A stretch of DNA of 55,140 nt from Fischerella muscicola SAG 1427-1 = PCC 73103. GTDB lineage: Bacteria > Cyanobacteriota > Cyanobacteriia > Cyanobacteriales > Nostocaceae. A program made the translations under genes and the position numbers. The DNA lies in NCBI RefSeq assembly GCF_000317245.1, contig NZ_AJLJ01000170.1, forward strand, positions 5 through 55,144, read 5' to 3'. Below, piece after piece: positions 55,008 to 55,140 of the stretch. Each line of letters starts with the position of its first letter. Position 1 is the first letter of the stretch. The notes beneath the pieces are model-generated. The model ran no database searches, was not told the DNA's origin, and was given only the letters and a program-made list of their open reading frames with translations.

Positions 55008-55140
55008 TAATTTCTTGACTAAAACAATTGGGAAATGGGAATTTACTTGAGGGACTTAACCATCAATAATCTTCCCACAGTACAGGAAGACGTAAAAGAT
55101 AGAGATACGTAATCTGCAAGGATACAGACCAGCCTGCTAC

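Overview
This window looks like chromosomal DNA of a filamentous, probably heterocyst-forming cyanobacterium (Nostocales). The evidence is the very frequent HIP1 octamer GCGATCGC, the AT-rich intergenic DNA full of palindromic repeats, and typical cyanobacterial genes: cytochrome c6, a TLP40-like lumenal cyclophilin, a DHH phosphoesterase with the GGGRTSAGG variant, and a short HNH protein. No rRNA, tRNA, CRISPR array or transposase gene was seen.

Layout. Positions 95-10148 hold mostly unrelated housekeeping or accessory genes: an usher-like outer-membrane protein, DHH phosphoesterase, HNH protein, alanine racemase, GMC oxidoreductase and a cysteine-desulfurase-like protein. Positions 10280-10443 hold an Uma2-like gene remnant. 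From 45423 down to 10444 lies one block of about 35 kb, all on the minus strand, for making and exporting a complex surface glycan. In the direction of transcription it contains a WcaI-like glycosyltransferase, a Wzm/Wzt ABC exporter, a sugar-nucleotide set (acyltransferase, Gfo/Idh dehydrogenase, DegT aminotransferase, an unknown Rossmann-like protein, N-formyltransferase) and a mosaic DUF4082/Ig/dimethylformamidase-like protein with a Tat-type neighbour. It continues with an SDR epimerase and a second DegT aminotransferase, a gtr-like trio (small EamA/SMR carrier, GtrB-like GT2, polytopic GT-C-like protein), ten further glycosyltransferases, a Wzy-like polymerase, an unknown secreted protein, a YdcF/ElyC-like protein and a WcaF-like acetyltransferase. 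Many of these genes overlap by ATGA or TAATG, or lie 1-30 bp apart, so they are probably co-transcribed in several operons.

A gene-poor stretch of 2.1 kb (45424-47533) separates this block from a divergent Wzc-like chain-length/tyrosine-kinase gene (47534-49699). It contains a plausible Rho-independent terminator and possibly a small RNA. Beyond it come an aldo/keto reductase, cytochrome c6, a coiled-coil protein, a YqaE/Pmp3 peptide, a 4-TM phage-holin-type membrane protein, a [2Fe-2S] ferredoxin and the cyclophilin.

How the genes may work together (inference). The Gfo/Idh, DegT and acyltransferase genes resemble the WbpB-WbpE-WbpD (WlbA-C-B) route to 2,3-diamino-uronic sugars. The SDR, second DegT and formyltransferase could supply another modified amino sugar. 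The glycosyltransferases assemble the chain. Export signals are mixed: an ABC exporter with a C-terminal sugar-binding extension, a Wzy-like polymerase and Wzc are all present, but no Wzx flippase or priming transferase is visible. Signs of past rearrangement inside the block are a decayed 3' end of a DegT gene beside the intact one, MITE-like palindromic elements, and a base composition that looks richer in GC at 33.3-36.3 kb.
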